The translations under genes were made by a program, and so were the position numbers. From positions 1,984,001 through 2,048,000 of the forward strand of contig NZ_CP031055.1 in the NCBI RefSeq assembly GCF_003345295.1: a stretch of 64,000 nt of DNA, written 5' to 3'. Within the stretch, counting starts at the first letter, position 1. Each line of letters starts with the position of its first letter. The notes under the pieces were generated by a model. That model ran no database searches, was not told where the DNA came from, and saw only the letters and a program-made list of their open reading frames with translations. This DNA is from Vibrio splendidus (lineage in GTDB: Bacteria > Pseudomonadota > Gammaproteobacteria > Enterobacterales > Vibrionaceae). This document shows, piece after piece, positions 1 through 8,886 of the stretch.

Positions 1-361
1 CTTCACGGGCAACCGCTACGCGCATTGCACGGCCAGTGCCTTCCATAATGAAGTCAGGAGATGTTGCATTCGATTTACGAAGGCGAGCAAACTCAGTAAA
101 GCCTGCGTAGAAAATTTCTTCAGTACCAGAAAGCTCGTCTTTGCGCTTATTGCTCTCTTGGTACAGTTTTGCGAGATCAACGCCTGACCAGAACTTATCT
201 TCAAATACGTCAGTTTGTTTAGAAGCTTGAGATAATACTTTACTTCTTTTTATGATCATTGCCCAAGAAACAACAGACATGCCCATAAGAATCAGCATGA
301 CCATCTTAACTAGTAAGCTAGCTTCTAAAATTAGGCCTAAGATTGAGATTTCAGCAGTCAC
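1..361 (-). CDS. tolQ: TolQ, Tol-Pal proton channel subunit (partial, N-terminal part)
   Basis: Inner-membrane subunit of the TolQRA motor, which uses proton-motive force for outer-membrane constriction at division. The window holds about the first 120 codons; the gene runs off the left edge. The start is a GTG at 361 that overlaps the last 11 bases of ybgC, implying translational coupling. The product begins MTAEISILGLILEASLLVKM, followed by a first hydrophobic segment and the family motif SWAMIIKRSKVL, then the soluble stretch ending near EGTGRAMRVAVARE. The ybgC-tolQ order is the usual proteobacterial one, so tolR, tolA, tolB and pal are expected beyond the window. No truncation is visible other than the window edge. 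Confidence 0.95.
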   Translation of the reverse strand, partial: MTAEISILGLILEASLLVKMVMLILMGMSVVSWAMIIKRSKVLSQASKQTDVFEDKFWSGVDLAKLYQESNKRKDELSGTEEIFYAGFTEFARLRKSNATSPDFIMEGTGRAMRVAVARE

Positions 362-770
362 TATTCGTTAGCTCCGTGAGAATAAATGTTGGCATTGCTT
401 TGGGTTTCATTTTTTGATTATCGATACATGCTACCTTAACCATTGCTTTACACAATGCCTTGCCATCAGGATTTACGATCTCTTGACAGAAGACCAAGGT
501 AGCTCGCTTCAACTCGTAAATATTTGTAATGACTTGTAAAGAATCATCAAGTCGCGCACCTTGAATAAAATCAATGTCCATATGTCGGACTACAAAACCG
601 ATATTTTGTTCTAACAAGACTTGCTGAGAGACGCCAATTGAGCGCAACATCTCAGTTCGAGCGCGTTCGAAAAACTTAAGATAGTTTGAATGGTATACAA
701 CACCACCTGCATCGGTGTCTTCGTAATACACTGTCACTGGCCACGTAAATGGCTTAGATATTCCCTGCAA
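351..770 (-). CDS. ybgC: YbgC, acyl-CoA thioesterase of the Tol-Pal locus
   Basis: Hotdog-fold acyl-CoA thioesterase, first gene of the tol-pal operon. The conserved block VYYEDTDAGGVVYHSNYLKF contains the catalytic Asp of the 4-hydroxybenzoyl-CoA thioesterase family. I place the start at a TTG (770), giving 139 residues, close to the usual ~135. The frame is open back to an ATG at 932, but that extension is not conserved and crosses the rho-independent terminator at 865-902, so it is unlikely to be translated as one piece. The TTG lacks a good Shine-Dalgarno sequence, so the exact start is uncertain. Its stop overlaps the tolQ start. Confidence 0.9.
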   Translation of the reverse strand: MQGISKPFTWPVTVYYEDTDAGGVVYHSNYLKFFERARTEMLRSIGVSQQVLLEQNIGFVVRHMDIDFIQGARLDDSLQVITNIYELKRATLVFCQEIVNPDGKALCKAMVKVACIDNQKMKPKAMPTFILTELTNSDC

Positions 771-864
771 TTTGATACCACAGTCCAAAACGATAAAGAT
801 CTCACTATAACCTAACTCCTTATCATTAATAGTATATCGCTGTGAATTTTTTGATTTAATAGAC

Positions 865-902
865 GAAAAAAAAGGCCATCTGTATAAGATGACCTCTTTT
901 TG
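865..902 (-). terminator. Terminator of the cydABX-ybgE operon
   Basis: On the minus strand an 8-bp stem (AGGTCATC / GATGGCCT, one G-T pair, 7-base loop; stem arms 873-880 and 888-895) is followed by a run of T. It separates the cyd operon from ybgC-tolQ. Confidence 0.8.
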
Positions 903-960
903 GCTAAAAACCCAACAAGTATAAAGGTTCACGTCGTTATGAACCTAAATCTTCTGCCTT

Positions 961-1263
961 TTATAAAAGGCGCAACACAGTTAGGTAGAGCAAAATTGTG
1001 AGTGAAACGTATGGGCTAAACAGTAGCTGCCACATCCAAGCTCTAGGCTTAAACCCGATACCGTAAACCATGCTTGAGCACACTGCCCAAATAAACATTG
1101 GCCCGATGATCGCGTTAAAGCCACCGATGCTTGTCGCATACGCTTCAGGATCCCACATCACTAAACCAACATGCATGAAACCCAATACGAGGGATAAAGC
1201 TCTTAACAGAGTCTTATCCATTGGTTGATGCAGTTTAGCGATTTGCTCCGCGAGATTACTCAC
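961..1263 (-). CDS. ybgE: YbgE, cyd operon membrane protein
   Basis: Small inner-membrane protein of the cyd operon. It has 100 residues with three hydrophobic segments (about 23-40, 46-66 and 78-98). Its molecular role is not established, but it is consistently encoded after cydX. The GTG start at 1263 overlaps the cydX stop in the arrangement GTGAGTAA, so translation is probably coupled. It is the last gene before the terminator at 865-902. Confidence 0.9.
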   Translation of the reverse strand: MSNLAEQIAKLHQPMDKTLLRALSLVLGFMHVGLVMWDPEAYATSIGGFNAIIGPMFIWAVCSSMVYGIGFKPRAWMWQLLFSPYVSLTILLYLTVLRLL

Positions 1264-1363
1264 TGTCTTTATCCATCATTTCTGAATGCTCTAACCATAG
1301 AGCATTGATGATGCCGAATGCACATGCTAGAAGTACACCCAAAATCCATGCGAAATACCACAT
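1256..1363 (-). CDS. cydX: CydX, small subunit of cytochrome bd oxidase
   Basis: A 35-residue single-span membrane protein beginning MWYFAWILGVLLACAFGIIN and ending EHSEMMDKDSE. CydX stabilises the haem centres of cytochrome bd-I; the MWYF(A/S)WILG start is diagnostic. An AGGAG Shine-Dalgarno sequence lies 7 bases before the ATG. The gene sits between cydB and ybgE, overlapping ybgE by 8 bases. Confidence 0.95.
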   Translation of the reverse strand: MWYFAWILGVLLACAFGIINALWLEHSEMMDKDSE

Positions 1364-1394
1364 AAAATTTCTCCTAAGTTATTTAACTTCTAGC

Positions 1395-2531
1395 TTAGTA
1401 AGCTGAAACGTCGTTATCTTCGATGTGTTTCTTATCTAGACGACCGAACATTTTGTAGTATGTCCAAGTTGTGTAGCCAAGAATCACAGGAACCATTACC
1501 GCCGCAACTCCGGTCATAAGACCAAGCGTTAGCTCACTCGCTGTTGAATCCCACATAGTCAAACTATGGCTAGGGTTCAGGCTTGATGGCATTACGAATG
1601 GGAACATTGCAAAACCAGCCGTTAAAATAACACCAGCGTTAGATAGGCTTGAGAACAAGAATGCGAAACCACCACGCTCAAAGCGAGATGCAATCACAGC
1701 AAGCAGTGGCATTGCGACACCAAGGATCGGCGCAGCCCACATTGCTGGATACGTTTCGAAGTTTGTCATCCAAGCACCAACTTGAAGTGATACTTCTTTG
1801 TTTAGTGGGTTTGAATCAGCAAACGTGTCCATCGTGCTAGTGATTACGTAGCCTTCAATAGACTGAACCCAGAAGCCACCAATAATGAACAGAGCAATAG
1901 CAATTAGGCCCGTGATCTGAGCAACGTTACGAGCGCGGCTGTGCAGTTCTTCTGTTGTCTTCATTTGAAGCCATGTTGCACCTTGCATCACGAACAACAT
2001 CAGAGCCAACACACCACAAAGCAATGCAAATGGGTTAAGCAGAGCAAAGAACGTACCATGGTACTTAGACATCATAAATTCGTTCAGATCAAATGGTACA
2101 CCTTGTAGTAGGTTACCAAATGCCACACCGAAAATGATTGGTGGTACTGTGCCACTAAAGCAAAGTGCGTAGTCCCAAGTTTTACGCCATTTTGGATCTT
2201 CAATCTTAGAGCGGTAATCAAGAGCAAGTGGACGTAACCAAAGCGCTGCTAACGTCGCGTACATTGCGAAGTAGAAACCAGAGAAAGACGTCGCGTAAAC
2301 CAGTGGCCATGCAGCAAACAATGCACCACCAGCAGTGATAAGCCAAACTTGGTTGCCATCCCAGTGAGGGGCAATCGTGTTTAGCATAATACGACGTTCA
2401 GTGTCGCTCTTACCGATAACAGGAGAAAGGGCTGCAACACCCATATCGAAGCCATCAGTTACGGCGAAACCAACCAGTAGAACACCGATCAATACCCACC
2501 AAATAAGTCGTAAGCTTTCGTAATCAAACAT
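1395..2531 (-). CDS. cydB: CydB, cytochrome bd ubiquinol oxidase subunit II
   Basis: Second large subunit of the high-affinity quinol oxidase that reduces oxygen to water at low oxygen tension. The 378-residue length matches the E. coli protein. The start MFDYESLRLIWWVLIGVLLV and the block FAVTDGFDMGVAALSPVIGK are typical, and eight or nine hydrophobic segments span the protein. It follows cydA by 13 bases and precedes cydX, so the four genes form one operon. Confidence 0.98.
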   Translation of the reverse strand: MFDYESLRLIWWVLIGVLLVGFAVTDGFDMGVAALSPVIGKSDTERRIMLNTIAPHWDGNQVWLITAGGALFAAWPLVYATSFSGFYFAMYATLAALWLRPLALDYRSKIEDPKWRKTWDYALCFSGTVPPIIFGVAFGNLLQGVPFDLNEFMMSKYHGTFFALLNPFALLCGVLALMLFVMQGATWLQMKTTEELHSRARNVAQITGLIAIALFIIGGFWVQSIEGYVITSTMDTFADSNPLNKEVSLQVGAWMTNFETYPAMWAAPILGVAMPLLAVIASRFERGGFAFLFSSLSNAGVILTAGFAMFPFVMPSSLNPSHSLTMWDSTASELTLGLMTGVAAVMVPVILGYTTWTYYKMFGRLDKKHIEDNDVSAY

Positions 2532-2544
2532 AATATTCCCTCAC

Positions 2545-4131
2545 TTATACTTCGACTGAACGGCTAACTTTGTCTTCAACAGAGTTATCGTTTTGTTCGA
2601 AGTGGTAACGGCCTGTCTTTAAGCTACTTGGACCTTTACGTGCGAATTTCAGCATTAGGTAAACTTCAGCAATCAAGAACACTGTGTACAGTGCAAGAAT
2701 CGCAAATAGAGAAGTCCAAAGCTGTTCAATAGTCAGTGCTGATGCAGCAACGTTAACCGGTAGGATTTCACCAACCGCCCATGGCTGACGACCAAACTCA
2801 GCAACGAACCAACCTGCTTCAATCGCAATCCAAGGTAGTGGGATTGAGAATAGCGCCGCTTTGAGTACCCATGGTTTCTGTTCGATCTTCTGACGACACG
2901 TTTGAACAAACGCCGCACCGAATACAAACAGCATGATGAAGCCACAAGCAACCATCAGACGGAATGACCAGAATAGAGGCCAAACTGTTGGGATAGAATC
3001 ATCCGCAGCCATTTGGATTTGATCTTCTGTTGCATCAACAACGTCATCTGTGTAGCGCTTAAGAAGCAGACCGTAACCTAGGTCACCTTTCACTTCGTCG
3101 AACGCTGCGATGTTTTCTTCAGACTTGTCGCCTGAACGTAGCTTTTCAAGCAGCTCGTATGCGTACATACCAGTGCGGATACGATCAACGTGATCATCAC
3201 GTAGGTCACGTAGGCCCGTTACTTCAGTATCAAGCGAACGCGTTGCGATGATGCCCATTACGTATGGGATTTTAATTGCGTAGTCAGTATTCATTGTTTC
3301 TTGGTTTGGAATACCAAAAACAGTAAATGCGGCTGGTGCTTCTTCAGTGTGCCACTCGGCTTCTACCGCAGCGAGCTTCACTTTTTGAACTTCGCCAAGC
3401 TCGTAGCCAGATTCATCACCTAGTACGATTACTGACAGGATCGCCGCCATACCGAAAGATGCTGCAATCGCAAAAGAGCGACGAGCAAAGGCAAGGTCAC
3501 GACCTTTAAGAATGTAGTATGAACTGATACCAAGGATGAACATTGCACCCGTTGTGTAACCAGACGCCACTGTGTGTACAAATTTAACTTGTGCTACTGG
3601 GTTTAGTACAACTTCAGCGAAGCTCACCATTTCCATACGCATGGTTTCAAAGTTAAATTCTGCACCCACTGGGTTTTGCATCCAGCCGTTTGCTACCAAG
3701 ATCCATAGCGCTGAGAAGTTAGAGCCAAGTGCTACTAACCACGTTACCGCTAAGTGCTGACGCTTTGACAATCTGTCCCAACCGAAGAAGAAAAGACCAA
3801 CAAAAGTAGACTCTAGGAAGAATGCAACAAGCGCTTCAATAGCTAGCGGAGCACCGAAGATGTCTCCAACGTAGTGAGAATAGTAAGACCAGTTTGTACC
3901 AAACTGAAACTCCATGGTTAAGCCTGTCGCTACACCAAGAGCAAAGTTAATACCAAACAATTTACCCCAGAACTTGGTCATGTCCTTGTAAATTTGTTTG
4001 CCCGTCATTACATATACTGACTCCATAATGGCAAGAAGAAATGCCATACCTAAGGTCAGTGGAACAAATAGGAAGTGATACATCGCTGTAAATGCAAACT
4101 GCAATCGCGACAGATCAACAACATCAATCAT
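2545..4131 (-). CDS. cydA: CydA, cytochrome bd ubiquinol oxidase subunit I
   Basis: Carries haems b558, b595 and d and the quinol-oxidising Q-loop of cytochrome bd. I chose the ATG at 4131 ([20 protein letters not shown]) because it has an AAAGGAGTT Shine-Dalgarno sequence immediately upstream. A start at 4161 would add ten non-conserved residues. At 528 residues it is close to E. coli CydA (522). Recognisable elements are the N-terminal His in [34 protein letters not shown], and [19 protein letters not shown]. The charged Q-loop lies around residues 250-390. The upstream region has FNR and ArcA sites, consistent with oxygen control. Confidence 0.98.
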   Translation of the reverse strand: MIDVVDLSRLQFAFTAMYHFLFVPLTLGMAFLLAIMESVYVMTGKQIYKDMTKFWGKLFGINFALGVATGLTMEFQFGTNWSYYSHYVGDIFGAPLAIEALVAFFLESTFVGLFFFGWDRLSKRQHLAVTWLVALGSNFSALWILVANGWMQNPVGAEFNFETMRMEMVSFAEVVLNPVAQVKFVHTVASGYTTGAMFILGISSYYILKGRDLAFARRSFAIAASFGMAAILSVIVLGDESGYELGEVQKVKLAAVEAEWHTEEAPAAFTVFGIPNQETMNTDYAIKIPYVMGIIATRSLDTEVTGLRDLRDDHVDRIRTGMYAYELLEKLRSGDKSEENIAAFDEVKGDLGYGLLLKRYTDDVVDATEDQIQMAADDSIPTVWPLFWSFRLMVACGFIMLFVFGAAFVQTCRQKIEQKPWVLKAALFSIPLPWIAIEAGWFVAEFGRQPWAVGEILPVNVAASALTIEQLWTSLFAILALYTVFLIAEVYLMLKFARKGPSSLKTGRYHFEQNDNSVEDKVSRSVEV

Positions 4132-4253
4132 GGTAACTCCTTTGTGTCGGCTGAATGACACTTGTGTGATTATTCACCGCAAAAATCCATGTTAAAACAA
4201 TTTATGTAATTGTTATTACAAATTGAAATTTGTAGCAAAAACGTACCGTTATA

Positions 4254-4269
4254 GTTAGATTATTGTTAA
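4254..4269 (+). promoter_or_regulatory. ArcA-like box upstream of cydA
   Basis: GTTAGATTATTGTTAA consists of two GTTA(A/G) half sites at an 11-bp period, the architecture of ArcA direct repeats. It lies about 125 bp upstream of cydA, a known ArcA target in enterics. Function here is inferred. Confidence 0.55.
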
Positions 4270-4346
4270 GTATGAGCTAATATAGCTGGCGCTAATATTA
4301 CTGGTAAAATCAGTATGTTTCAAAAGGTTTATAGGAGAAGTCTGCG

Positions 4347-4360
4347 TTGATTTGTATCAA
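4347..4360. promoter_or_regulatory. FNR box upstream of the cyd operon
   Basis: TTGATTTGTATCAA matches the FNR consensus TTGAT-N4-ATCAA at every defined position. It is centred about 220 bp upstream of the cydA start, in the gap between cydA and ruvB. FNR control of cydAB under anaerobiosis is established in enterics; the promoter geometry here is not resolved. Confidence 0.75.
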
Positions 4361-4633
4361 TTTTATTCAAGCAAATTAGAGTTATTTTTAAACAATCATG
4401 ATTAAAATCACACCAATTTTAGCCTTGTTAATAACCGCGCATGATATCTGTGACAAAAGCTCAGCACCACCTCAACATACCAATTACAACTACCTATAAA
4501 GTATTAACAAAAGATATGACAGTTTATTTCATTTTTTGTTAGCCAAATCAAACTTGGAATCAAAGTTTCCATTTTTGAATTTCGATAATTCGCCTTTTTA
4601 TCGATTTGCTCAAAGAGTTGTTATTCAATAAAA

Positions 4634-4670
4634 AGCAAAAAATCCCAGCGCTTATGCAACTGGGATCTTT
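4634..4670 (-). terminator. Terminator of ruvAB
   Basis: On the minus strand ATCCCAG and CTGGGAT form a 7-bp stem around an 11-base loop, followed by TTTTTTG. It lies just past the ruvB stop. Confidence 0.85.
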
Positions 4671-4683
4671 AGAAATGAATACT

Positions 4684-5700
4684 TTAACGATTAGAAGGCT
4701 TATCTATTCCGAAATGTAAATACGCTCTGTCGGTCGCGATTCGACCTCTTGGTGTTCTTTGTAGATAACCTTGTTGTATCAAGTAAGGCTCTAACACATC
4801 TTCAATGGTGTCTCTCTCTTCACCAATCGCGGCAGCCATGTTGTCGATACCAACCGGACCACCACCAAACTTCTCCATGATCGCAAGCAGAAGCTTTCTA
4901 TCCATGTAGTCAAAGCCTTTGGCGTCAACGTCCAGCATGTTAAGCGCTTTATCTGCAACGTCTGGGCAAATATGTCCATCGCCTTTCACTTCCGCATAGT
5001 CACGAACACGACGTAGTAAACGGTTAGCAATACGTGGTGTACCACGCGCACGGCGAGCAATTTCTAATGCACCTTCAGACTCCAGAGATAGGCCAAGGCA
5101 ATCCGCGCTGCGTTGAACGATATTTTGAAGATCTTCTACTTTGTAATACTCAAGACGCTGGGTAATGCCGAAACGGTCACGTAACGGAGACGTCAGTGAG
5201 CCAGCGCGAGTGGTTGCGCCAATCAAAGTGAACGGAGGAAGATCAATTTTGATAGAACGTGCCGCAGGGCCTTCACCAATCATGATATCCAATTGGTAAT
5301 CTTCCATTGCGGGATACAACACCTCTTCAACCACTGGGCTCAGACGGTGGATCTCATCAATGAACAGCACATCATTTTCTTCAAGGTTAGTCAGTAGCGC
5401 CGCAAGGTCACCGGCTTTCTCTAGAACAGGGCCTGAAGTGGTACGGATGCTCACATCCATTTCATTGGCAACAATGTTTGCCAACGTGGTTTTACCTAAA
5501 CCGGGAGGGCCAAAAATCAACAGATGATCCAGAGCTTCATTTCGCATTTGAGCGGCTTGAATGAAAATCTCCATCTGGTTACGAACGTGGTCCTGACCTT
5601 GATAGTCGGCTAGCGCCTTTGGACGTATTGCACGGTCGATAACATCTTCATCTTTAAAGACCGGATTATCCGGTGCAATCAGGCGATCGGCTTCAATCAT
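4684..5700 (-). CDS. ruvB: RuvB, Holliday junction branch-migration ATPase
   Basis: AAA+ hexameric motor that, with RuvA, drives Holliday-junction branch migration. It has 338 residues, normal for the family. Walker A is GPPGLGKTT (about residues 64-72), Walker B is [11 protein letters not shown], sensor 1 is GATTRAG, and the C-terminal winged helix ends in [20 protein letters not shown]. It lies 73 bp after ruvA and is followed by a terminator. Confidence 0.98.
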   Translation of the reverse strand: MIEADRLIAPDNPVFKDEDVIDRAIRPKALADYQGQDHVRNQMEIFIQAAQMRNEALDHLLIFGPPGLGKTTLANIVANEMDVSIRTTSGPVLEKAGDLAALLTNLEENDVLFIDEIHRLSPVVEEVLYPAMEDYQLDIMIGEGPAARSIKIDLPPFTLIGATTRAGSLTSPLRDRFGITQRLEYYKVEDLQNIVQRSADCLGLSLESEGALEIARRARGTPRIANRLLRRVRDYAEVKGDGHICPDVADKALNMLDVDAKGFDYMDRKLLLAIMEKFGGGPVGIDNMAAAIGEERDTIEDVLEPYLIQQGYLQRTPRGRIATDRAYLHFGIDKPSNR

Positions 5701-5773
5701 AAATTCTGTTATTCCTAACTCTGCGCACAGGCAAAGTGAATGAGTCTATTTTGTAGAACAAGTATATGAGGTA

Positions 5774-6385
5774 TTAAACCATCGACTTCAGTGCTTCGCG
5801 AATCAATTGTTCGCTGGTCATGCCATCTTTAGCCACTTGAGCAACAACTTTAGAGGCTTGAGTCGGTTTATAACCCAACGCAAGTAGTGCGCTTACCGCT
5901 TCTTCTTCAGCATCGTGAACCGCTGGCATCGAGTCCATTGGCGCAGCATCCGTTGCAGGCGTAAACAGATCACCTGCGCCCCACCCTTTCAGGCGGTCTT
6001 TCATTTCAACGACAAGACGCTCTGCGGTTTTCTTACCCACACCCGGCAGTTTAACCAGCGTAGAGATATCTTCACGTTCAACACTCTGAACAAACTGGCT
6101 AGCGGTCATGCCTGAAAGTATGCCAAGACCTAGCTTAGGACCTACACCATTTGCTTTGATGACTTCACGGAACAGAGCACGCTCTTTTACCGTATTGAAA
6201 CCATAAAGTAGCTGCGCATCTTCACGTACGACAAAGTGAGTGTAGATAATTGCCTCTTCGCCAACGTTTGGTAATTCATAAAAACAGCTCATTGGCATTT
6301 GTACTTCATAACCAACACCACTGACTTCGATTAGCAACTCTGGTGGCTGTTTTTCTATTAATGTACCGCGTAGGCGTCCGATCAC
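5774..6385 (-). CDS. ruvA: RuvA, Holliday junction DNA-binding subunit
   Basis: Tetrameric junction-binding partner of RuvB, 203 residues. Domain order is an N-terminal OB fold ([20 protein letters not shown]), helix-hairpin-helix motifs around [18 protein letters not shown] and [20 protein letters not shown], a flexible linker, and a C-terminal three-helix domain that contacts RuvB. The start is GTG at 6385. Unlike the common ruvC-ruvA-ruvB run, ruvA is separated from ruvC by a chemoreceptor gene that has its own terminator, so ruvAB probably has its own promoter. Confidence 0.97.
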   Translation of the reverse strand: MIGRLRGTLIEKQPPELLIEVSGVGYEVQMPMSCFYELPNVGEEAIIYTHFVVREDAQLLYGFNTVKERALFREVIKANGVGPKLGLGILSGMTASQFVQSVEREDISTLVKLPGVGKKTAERLVVEMKDRLKGWGAGDLFTPATDAAPMDSMPAVHDAEEEAVSALLALGYKPTQASKVVAQVAKDGMTSEQLIREALKSMV

Positions 6386-6429
6386 AATTCACTCTCTTGA
6401 TGGAATATTATTTGAGGGACAGAATATAA

Positions 6430-6458
6430 AAGAACTGGATGCTTATCCAGTTCTTTGT
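6430..6458 (-). terminator. Terminator after the ruvC-ruvA chemoreceptor
   Basis: Perfect 11-bp stem AAGAACTGGAT / ATCCAGTTCTT with a 4-base loop, followed on the minus strand by TTTAT. It ends chemoreceptor transcription before ruvA. Confidence 0.75.
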
Positions 6459-6477
6459 GTTTATTAAGGTGATTTAT

Positions 6478-7938
6478 TTAAGCTTGCTTAGCTTGGGAAA
6501 CCACACTATTCAGGCTTTCAACCAGTTCTTTTACCGAAGCAACATGGCCTGTTAATTCAGAACCATAATTGGCCACTAAACCCGATACAGATTTAGTTTC
6601 TGCCACACTCTGCGCCACCTCTGAACTCGCGAGATCGAGTTCTTTCAGAGAGCTCATCTGCATGGCCATGATATTGGTGAGCTGATTAACATCTGTTGAG
6701 ATGGTTTGCACCTCTGATATGATGCCGTTCATCTCGCTCGCCGTGGTTTCGATGATTGCTCTGCCGTGTTCAACTTCTTCTTTGCTGCGGTCTAACAAAG
6801 TTCGAATCTCTATCGCAGAATGACTGCTTTTCGCCGATAGCTCTCTCACTTGATCGGCCACCACAGCAAAACCTCGTCCTTGTTCACCGGCTCGAGCGGC
6901 TTCTATTGCTGCGTTGAGTGCTAATAGGTTGGTTTGTTCGGCTACGGAAGTAATCAAATCGGCGACTTTCATGATCTCTTGATTACTTTGAATGATCTGG
7001 CTGATTGCACTGGTTGAGGCTTCTAGTGACTCAGAGCTCTTTTGCGCTTTGGTTCCAACCGCTTCACTGCGCTCTTTCAGTTCACCCACAAATGAATTGG
7101 ATTCTTCGATACCTTGAGTCATTTGATGCAGCTGTTGGCTCATCTGTTCTGCTGCACTCGCCTGAGATTCACAATTGACATTCAACACTTCGACTTGAGC
7201 ATGCAGGTCTTGCGACTGCTGATCTAAATGAACCGAAACACCTTGTAGACTCTCTGAATTCGAATTGGCTTGGTCGAGCACGATAGAGAGCCGACCTTCA
7301 CTTTGCGTCGCTTGATTGGCAACGTGTTGGCTTTCTGAAATCGCATCCTCTGCCATTTCGATCGCCACCTCTTTCTGTTTCGCAGTAAATGCTTGGGCAA
7401 TGCAGATCACCACCAGCGGCATAATCACACCAGACCAAGTTTCTAACACTACCGCATCAGGGGTTAGCTCAAGCTGGGGAAATGCAAATCCATTGAGATG
7501 TGCTGAGGTCATCACTAATGAAACACCGATAACCAGTCCACTCCACACCAAAGCCACAATTCGTGTTCCAGATAAGAAGAAAGCGACCACTAACAAAGGC
7601 ACCCAATAAGCTTGAGTGGAAGCCACAACACCACCGCTTTGGTAAATGATGTTCAACGCGTGGACAGCCATGCCGACAAAACCAAAGTTAAGTGCAAGGC
7701 TCGGCTTACTCGTCACACGAAGTAGCAGTGCAGAGATCAGTTCGAATACGATAAGAAATACAGATGTAGCGATCAGAAGTTGCTCTTCGTGCTTAGTCCA
7801 CTTGATTAAGCTATAGACGCCCACGAAGAATGCGATAAAAGTGAAGAGTAATAAGATATCGGCTTGTCTGACTTCGTTGTTACTCCACCCATTGCTTTTG
7901 GGTAGAAACAGCGCGCGCCACAGCTTGATTGGGTTCAT
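6478..7938 (-). CDS. Methyl-accepting chemotaxis protein with a polytopic N-terminus
   Basis: Chemoreceptor-type signalling protein of 486 residues. The N-terminus (about 28-185) has roughly six hydrophobic segments and no large periplasmic sensor domain, so it probably senses through the membrane. The C-terminal coiled-coil signalling domain has the hairpin tip [20 protein letters not shown] followed by [15 protein letters not shown], which binds CheA/CheW. I see no HAMP domain or CheR-binding pentapeptide. It is inserted between ruvC and ruvA with a terminator after it. The ligand is unknown. Confidence 0.9.
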   Translation of the reverse strand: MNPIKLWRALFLPKSNGWSNNEVRQADILLLFTFIAFFVGVYSLIKWTKHEEQLLIATSVFLIVFELISALLLRVTSKPSLALNFGFVGMAVHALNIIYQSGGVVASTQAYWVPLLVVAFFLSGTRIVALVWSGLVIGVSLVMTSAHLNGFAFPQLELTPDAVVLETWSGVIMPLVVICIAQAFTAKQKEVAIEMAEDAISESQHVANQATQSEGRLSIVLDQANSNSESLQGVSVHLDQQSQDLHAQVEVLNVNCESQASAAEQMSQQLHQMTQGIEESNSFVGELKERSEAVGTKAQKSSESLEASTSAISQIIQSNQEIMKVADLITSVAEQTNLLALNAAIEAARAGEQGRGFAVVADQVRELSAKSSHSAIEIRTLLDRSKEEVEHGRAIIETTASEMNGIISEVQTISTDVNQLTNIMAMQMSSLKELDLASSEVAQSVAETKSVSGLVANYGSELTGHVASVKELVESLNSVVSQAKQA

Positions 7939-7982
7939 CAGTGATCATCCTTGATTAACTTGTAAGACCTCCGACCAATGTT

Positions 7983-8013
7983 AATAACATGTTAAATGAT
8001 ACGCAATGTTATT
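7983..8013. repeat. Inverted repeat upstream of the chemoreceptor gene
   Basis: AATAACAT and ATGTTATT form an 8-bp inverted repeat with a 15-base spacer, about 45 bp upstream of the chemoreceptor start. It could be a regulator site; no regulator is identifiable. Confidence 0.3.
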
Positions 8014-8153
8014 ATCTGGGTTATGTTCGAAAGATCTCATTTCATCAAGGATTTAGCGGCGTATTGTGTTGATATGAGCCAAACCGGCTGTAAGGCTCAT
8101 CAATAGAATAAGTTTAAAAGGCAGAATATTAGGAACTAACAATAGAATGAGAT

Positions 8154-8675
8154 TTAACGGTAACGCCCTTTTCTTGCTCCTGTTGCTTTACCTGCGAGTG
8201 CGACCAAGGTTTTATTGGTGTTAGCGTGAGTGATAGCTACGCCTAGAGCATCGGCTGCATCGGCTTGTGGCTTAGCGGGTAGTTTGAGCATACTCATCAC
8301 CATATTCTGAACCATCGACTTATCAGCGCCACCGTTACCTGTCACCGCTTGTTTGATCAAACGAGCCGCATACTCATGTACAGGCAAATCAGCATTCACT
8401 GCTGCTACAATCGCACTGCCACGAGCTTGGCCAAGTTTAAGTGCTGAATCGGCATTCTTCGCCATGAACACTTGTTCGATCGCGAATACGTCAGGCTGAA
8501 ACTGAGTAATGATCTCACTCACGCCTGCATAGATTTGCTTTAAGCGACCTGGCAATTCTTTTTCGGAAGTGCGAATACAACCACTACCTAAGTAATATAG
8601 ATGACGACCATTTTGACGAATCACGCCATAGCCGGTAATACGAGAACCAGGGTCAATCCCTAAGATAATAGACAT
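8154..8675 (-). CDS. ruvC: RuvC, Holliday junction resolvase
   Basis: Homodimeric endonuclease that cuts Holliday junctions symmetrically. It has 173 residues, as in E. coli. Acidic active-site positions are visible in [14 protein letters not shown] (first Asp), FAIEQVF (Glu) and [12 protein letters not shown] (C-terminal Asp pair). It is transcribed towards the chemoreceptor and ruvAB, about 215 bp before the chemoreceptor start. Confidence 0.97.
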   Translation of the reverse strand: MSIILGIDPGSRITGYGVIRQNGRHLYYLGSGCIRTSEKELPGRLKQIYAGVSEIITQFQPDVFAIEQVFMAKNADSALKLGQARGSAIVAAVNADLPVHEYAARLIKQAVTGNGGADKSMVQNMVMSMLKLPAKPQADAADALGVAITHANTNKTLVALAGKATGARKGRYR

Positions 8676-8727
8676 AACTTCAATACTGATTATTTATACA
8701 TGCTTTATGAGCTTAGTATATCGAACG

Positions 8728-8762
8728 CAAAAAAAAATGCCCGTCAAATTAACGGGCATTTC
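8728..8762 (-). terminator. Terminator of aspS
   Basis: ATGCCCGT / ACGGGCAT 8-bp stem with a 7-base loop, followed on the minus strand by nine T residues. It lies about 130 bp past the aspS stop. Confidence 0.9.
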
Positions 8763-8774
8763 GTTGTTCTGCGA

Positions 8775-8886
8775 AAGAAAAAGTTCTATCAAAAACTAAG
8801 TTTTGTTGAAAGCTTAAGTGCTATCTAAGACTTAAGCTCTATCGAAAACTCACTGCTTGATTAGAAAGTTGAGCTTAATCGTTTGA
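8775..8886 (-). repeat. Degenerate 18-bp tandem repeat in the aspS 3' untranslated region
   Basis: Between the aspS stop and its terminator the sequence repeats with an ~18-bp period. Units resemble AGYTCTATCRAAAACTTA, for example AGTTCTATCAAAAACTAA and GCTCTATCGAAAACTCAC. About six diverged copies are visible. No coding potential. Confidence 0.5.

Larger units (their letters stand above)
4132..4633. other. Intergenic region upstream of cydA
   Basis: About 500 bp of AT-rich DNA between the cydA start and the ruvB terminator. It contains the FNR and ArcA-like boxes listed separately, and presumably the cyd promoter(s) reading leftwards. No convincing open reading frame is present. Confidence 0.6.

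Noticed and set aside
771..932. 5' extension of ybgC to an upstream ATG
   Set aside because: It crosses a rho-independent terminator and the extra residues are unlike any YbgC.
8071..8101. ATGAGCC / GGCTCAT hairpin after ruvC
   Set aside because: The loop is long and no T-run follows, so I do not call a terminator.
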